From: JABHCC01 sp034658635
Lineage (GTDB): Bacteria > Bacteroidota > Bacteroidia > Bacteroidales > UBA12481
Direction of reading: 5' to 3'
DNA length: 6,291 nucleotides
NCBI GenBank assembly: GCA_034658635.1
Contig: JAYEFL010000009.1
Coordinates: forward strand, 1 to 6,291
Both the position numbers and the translations under genes were made by a program. The notes below the pieces were generated by a model, which saw only the letters and a list, made by a program, of their open reading frames with translations, searched no databases and was not told the origin of the DNA. This document shows positions 5,464 to 6,291 of this stretch, one piece after another (within the stretch, counting starts at the first letter, position 1; every line of letters begins with the position of its first letter).

Positions 5464-6291
5464 ATGGAGCGATACATTTCTTCTAAACTGAAAAACTGGA
5501 TATTGGAACCCAGACGAAAGCCCTTGTTATTGCGGGGTGCACGGCAAGTTGGAAAAACGTGGCTGGTTGAAATGCTGGCCAAACAAGAGTTTGAGTATTT
5601 TGTCAAGGTTGATTTTGAAGAAAGCCCAAATCTATCTTCTTTATTTTATGGAGAACTGAATCCGCAAAAAATTTGCGCAGAGCTAGAGTTGCGGACAGGC
5701 ATAAATATAATTGATGGGAAAACTTTGCTCTTTTTTGATGAGATTCAAGTATGTCCACGAGCCATTATGGCACTGCGTTATTTTTACGAGCAAAGGCCTG
5801 GTTTACATGTGGTAGCAGCTGGTTCTCTTTTAGAATTCGTATTTAGTGAGATTTCATTCCCTGTTGGACGAATTCAATCCTTAGAAGTTCATCCCTTAAA
5901 CTTTTCTGAATTTCTATTGGCACTAAACTATAGTAAAGCAGCCAATATCTGTAACGAACGTATTATTGAGGTATCAGAGTCCACACATGAATTTCTATTA
6001 GAGCAACTAAGAACCTTTTGGCTGGTTGGAGGAATGCCAGAATGTGTAAAGGAATATGTAAATTCCAATTCAATAAAATTGGCGACTGAAGTACAAGATG
6101 AGATATGTAACACCTACAGGTGGGATTTTAATAAATACAAACCAAAAACTGATATCTATTGCCTTAATAGTGTCTATTCAAGTATCGCAGCGAGTGTTGG
6201 CCAACAGATTAAATATACGGGTCTCGCAAAAGATTTCACTATCCCAACTATAAAAAAAGCATATCAAAGTTTGTCCCTGGCCCGTATTGCT
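5464..6291 (+). CDS. Second ATP-binding protein, AAA domain of the DUF4143 family (5' part, runs off the window)
   Basis: The frame is open from ATG at 5464 to the window end, 276 codons of a protein expected to be about 380-420 residues. It begins MERYISSKLKNWILEPRRKP. Walker A GARQVGKT is at 25-32, Walker B LLFFDEIQ at 88-95 followed by the family phrase CPRAIMALRYFYE, sensor-like VVAAGSLLEF at 116-125, and FPVGR at 132-136 with R136 as candidate arginine. HPLNFSEFL and WLVGGMPE follow, both typical of this subfamily. The C-terminal DUF4143 domain lies outside the window, so whether its nuclease-like residues are present cannot be seen. It belongs to a different branch from the ATPase at 2508-3635: the text around Walker B, the sensor region and the start all differ, so it is not a recent duplicate. 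No Shine-Dalgarno is visible; an ATG at 5445 is closed by a stop after three codons, which supports 5464. Confidence 0.9.
   Translation, partial: MERYISSKLKNWILEPRRKPLLLRGARQVGKTWLVEMLAKQEFEYFVKVDFEESPNLSSLFYGELNPQKICAELELRTGINIIDGKTLLFFDEIQVCPRAIMALRYFYEQRPGLHVVAAGSLLEFVFSEISFPVGRIQSLEVHPLNFSEFLLALNYSKAANICNERIIEVSESTHEFLLEQLRTFWLVGGMPECVKEYVNSNSIKLATEVQDEICNTYRWDFNKYKPKTDIYCLNSVYSSIAASVGQQIKYTGLAKDFTIPTIKKAYQSLSLARIA

Noticed and set aside
5928..6113. A 61-codon minus-strand frame
   Set aside because: It is antisense to the second AAA/DUF4143 gene, whose plus-strand translation is clearly homologous to that family.

Overview
The window looks like chromosomal DNA of a low-GC member of the Bacteroidota. 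This rests on three things: two TATATTTG boxes matching the Bacteroidota -7 consensus (TAnnTTTG) just upstream of gene starts, the near absence of Shine-Dalgarno sequences, and a gene set common in that phylum (a long class II Fic protein, two AAA/DUF4143 ATPases, a B12-binding radical SAM protein). No rRNA, tRNA, CRISPR array or complete insertion sequence is visible. Family names come from reading motifs; no database search was run.

Layout. Bases 2-79 (+) may be the last 25 codons of an unidentified gene, with a small hairpin and T-run at its stop. Bases 131-1669 (-) encode an intact Fic adenylyltransferase. Around its start lies an array of six 16-bp units (1626-1766), arranged as two triplets with identical internal spacing offset by 75 bp. 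Bases 1770-2412 hold only gene debris: a minus-strand fragment, a middle piece of an ABC-type substrate-binding protein, and a second minus-strand fragment. Bases 2508-3635 (+) encode a complete AAA/DUF4143 ATPase with a palindrome over its promoter and almost no leader. Bases 3751-3915 hold a small truncated reading frame that runs into the start of a 477-residue B12-binding radical SAM gene (3881-5314). That gene ends in an AT-rich hairpin that includes its stop codon. From 5464 to the window end runs the first 276 codons of a second AAA/DUF4143 ATPase, preceded by a different set of repeats.

How the parts relate. Nothing points to one operon or pathway. The Fic gene and both ATPases each look like a self-contained accessory cassette: one gene, its own start region, and its own repeat or palindrome over that region, separated by decayed fragments. 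This suggests an acquisition and decay hotspot. The most interesting signals are the three unrelated operator-like arrangements, especially the phased array at fic, and an apparent in-frame loss of one helix-sized segment in the radical SAM core.
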